Shown: piece after piece, positions 63,271 to 64,000 of the stretch
How the letters are laid out: each line of letters opens with the position of its first letter
Position numbering within the stretch: the first letter of the stretch is position 1
Assembly: GCA_902779125.1 (NCBI GenBank)
Contig: CACZAC010000002.1
Coordinates: 86,766-150,765 of the forward strand
Origin: an uncultured Bacteroidales bacterium
Lineage (GTDB): Bacteria; Bacteroidota; Bacteroidia; Bacteroidales; Muribaculaceae
Direction: 5' to 3'
DNA: 64,000 nt
Translations under genes and position numbers: made by a program
Notes under the pieces: model-generated
What the model was told of the DNA's origin: nothing
Seen by the model: only the letters and a program-made list of their open reading frames with translations
Database searches by the model: none

Positions 63271-63384
63271 TGACAAAAATGACAACCGAGGTTGACACCT
63301 AATGACACCCGTTGACACACGATGACATAGTATCAGTATAAGTAATTCATGGGAATCAGGCGGTTATAGTGTCATTTACTGTCA
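63271..63384. repeat. Helically phased TGACA array next to the tRNA-end repeat
   Basis: TGACA occurs at 63271, 63280, 63293, 63303, 63313 and 63323 (the last four exactly 10 apart), and the inverted form TGTCA at 63370 and 63380 (10 apart). The core copy of the tRNA end begins 21 bases further on. Arm-type binding sites for recombinases look like this. It is part of a 403-base gap (63122-63525) without a gene. Confidence 0.6.
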
Positions 63385-63404
63385 TGCTGTGTTATGAATC
63401 AGAG

Positions 63405-63418
63405 CCCACCGGGGTCAC
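63405..63418. other. Second copy of the tRNA-Lys 3' end (putative attachment site)
   Basis: CCCACCGGGGTCAC is identical to 61670-61683 in the tRNA and not part of any tRNA here: no T arm or acceptor partner lies upstream. Confidence 0.7.
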
Positions 63419-63425
63419 CTTGAGG

Positions 63426-63462
63426 AAAGCCAAATGACTCGCAATGAGCCGTTTGGCTTTTT
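63426..63462 (+). terminator. Terminator, probably of the tRNA-Lys gene before the insertion
   Basis: AAAGCCAAA (63426-63434) pairs with TTTGGCTTT (63452-63460) with an inner CTC/GAG pair, followed by further T. It is 8 bases past the repeated tRNA end, and no plus-strand gene lies just upstream. Confidence 0.8.
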
Positions 63463-63464
63463 CG

Positions 63465-63500
63465 TTACAAAAACAAAGGATGCACCACTGGCACATCCTT
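63465..63500 (-). terminator. Terminator of the beta-barrel gene
   Basis: On the minus strand AAGGATG (63500-63494) pairs with CATCCTT (63482-63476), followed by a T-rich tail. Confidence 0.75.
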
Positions 63501-63525
63501 CGATCTGTAATAAGTTGAAATTGTT

Positions 63526-64000
63526 TTAGAATTTGTATCCGACAGAAATTGTAAGGTTGCGGGTCTTAGCTGAAGCATCGTCTGCTACATCAAGAACACC
63601 AAAGTCGTAGCCAATGGAAACAGGCACCTTCTGGTTGAATTCCAGACCAGCACGTAAACCCAAACCAAAATCAAAACGCTTGTAGCCCACCTCGTCGCTA
63701 AAGACGTCATAGCCATCGGTCTTACCAAATAAGCCAATACCGAAATAAGGACCAAATTCACCGAACAAGGCTAGGGTCTCGTTAATGGCATATTTGTAAC
63801 CAAAATGTACAGGGATGTCCAGATAATAAGGGTTGAAAGTGATTCCGGCCGCCTTGGTTCCTTTGAGAGAAAGAAGTGCGCCAGCGTTGCCATAGAAACC
63901 ATTGCTCACACTGGGAATACCAATGGTTGTGCGAATACCTGCATGGAAGCCGATACGTGAACTGCAACCACTGGCATCAACATTTGCTACATTCATACCA
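63526..64000 (-). CDS. Outer-membrane beta-barrel protein (5' end outside window)
   Basis: The visible 158 codons run off the right edge. They form the end of a small barrel: SRIGFHAGIRTTIGIPSV, LSLKGTKAAGITFNPYYLDIPVHFGYKYAI, LALFGEFGPYFGIGLFG, GLGLRAGLEFNQKVPVSIGYDFGV and the final LTISVGYKF ending in Phe. This is the porin-like / 'outer membrane protein beta-barrel' family. An in-frame ATG at 63996 is too late to be the true start because no signal peptide follows it. Confidence 0.85.
   Translation of the reverse strand, partial: GMNVANVDASGCSSRIGFHAGIRTTIGIPSVSNGFYGNAGALLSLKGTKAAGITFNPYYLDIPVHFGYKYAINETLALFGEFGPYFGIGLFGKTDGYDVFSDEVGYKRFDFGLGLRAGLEFNQKVPVSIGYDFGVLDVADDASAKTRNLTISVGYKF

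Larger units (their letters stand above)
61670..63418. mobile_element. Small putative island in the tRNA-Lys 3' end
   Basis: The tRNA 3' end plus one base, CCCACCGGGGTCAC, occurs at 61670-61683 and again at 63405-63418. The interval of about 1.7 kb contains only one ATPase gene and regulatory repeats. A strong terminator stands right after the second copy (63426-63462) and would be the natural terminator of the tRNA. This is the layout of an insertion by a tyrosine recombinase at a tRNA 3' end. No integrase is present, so the element would be a remnant or depend on a recombinase elsewhere. Confidence 0.6.

Overview
The window is bacterial chromosome from a member of the phylum Bacteroidota, most likely the order Bacteroidales and perhaps a gut Muribaculaceae or Prevotella relative. 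The family-level guess is an inference and was not tested. The evidence is the gene order of the division and cell-wall cluster, promoters of the form TTG-N19/20-TAnnTTTG, the neighbour set DUF4271-hemD-rnpA-yidD-tatD, a Wzi-type capsule protein, a glycine-lipid acyltransferase pair and many Bacteroidales-type lipoproteins and beta-barrels. The base composition looks moderately GC-rich in genes and AT-rich between them.

Layout. 1-7203 is the N-terminal 2,401 codons of one giant secreted modular protein on the minus strand, running off the left edge. 7.6-9.2 kb holds a REP-associated transposase (RAYT) between arrays of the same GCCGTGGC-type repeats. 9.2-27.4 kb is minus strand: a membrane acyltransferase, then the 14-gene block rsmH-ftsL-ftsI-murE-mraY-murD-ftsW-murG-murC-ftsQ-ftsA-ftsZ-yqeY-serS (transcribed leftward from a promoter near 27.46 kb), which makes the peptidoglycan precursor and assembles the divisome. 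mraZ is not in front of it. 27.8-31.6 kb holds an Lrp-type regulator, manC, ssb, and an argR gene followed by an ArgC-like protein that lacks the catalytic residues. 31.9-33.7 kb is a LytS/LytR-type two-component system. 33.8-37.7 kb carries a lipocalin-like lipoprotein, a Wzi capsule protein and the glycine-lipid acyltransferases. 37.9-41 kb has a polytopic membrane protein, an outer-membrane barrel and a Tyr-rich lipoprotein. 41.3-45.3 kb is the tatD-yidD-rnpA/hemD-DUF4271-LOG block. 45.4-56.5 kb has an aminotransferase, a lipid A acyltransferase, an SBF-type transporter, a thioesterase, two unknowns, then thyA-folA-lpxB, small membrane proteins, an outer-membrane phospholipase and a DUF554 protein.

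56.5-64 kb is the most accessory part. It has two solitary AAA-type ATPases, each preceded by repeats spaced exactly 33 bp apart at the promoter, a GH89 alpha-N-acetylglucosaminidase, a PatB-type lyase, and a tRNA-Lys gene. A 14-bp copy of the 3' end of that tRNA recurs 1.7 kb downstream, just before a terminator that looks like the tRNA's own. One ATPase gene and a helically phased TGACA array lie between, so this looks like a small integrated island without a recombinase.

Strongest candidates for something undescribed: the paired 33-bp operator-like repeats in front of two unrelated ATPases, the tRNA-Lys ATPase island with its TGACA array, the dead ArgC homologue kept next to ArgR, the RAYT with an extra DprA/SLOG-like C-terminal domain, and HemD with a histone-H1-like Lys/Ala tail. 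All protein identifications come from reading the translated sequence and recognising motifs; no database search was run.
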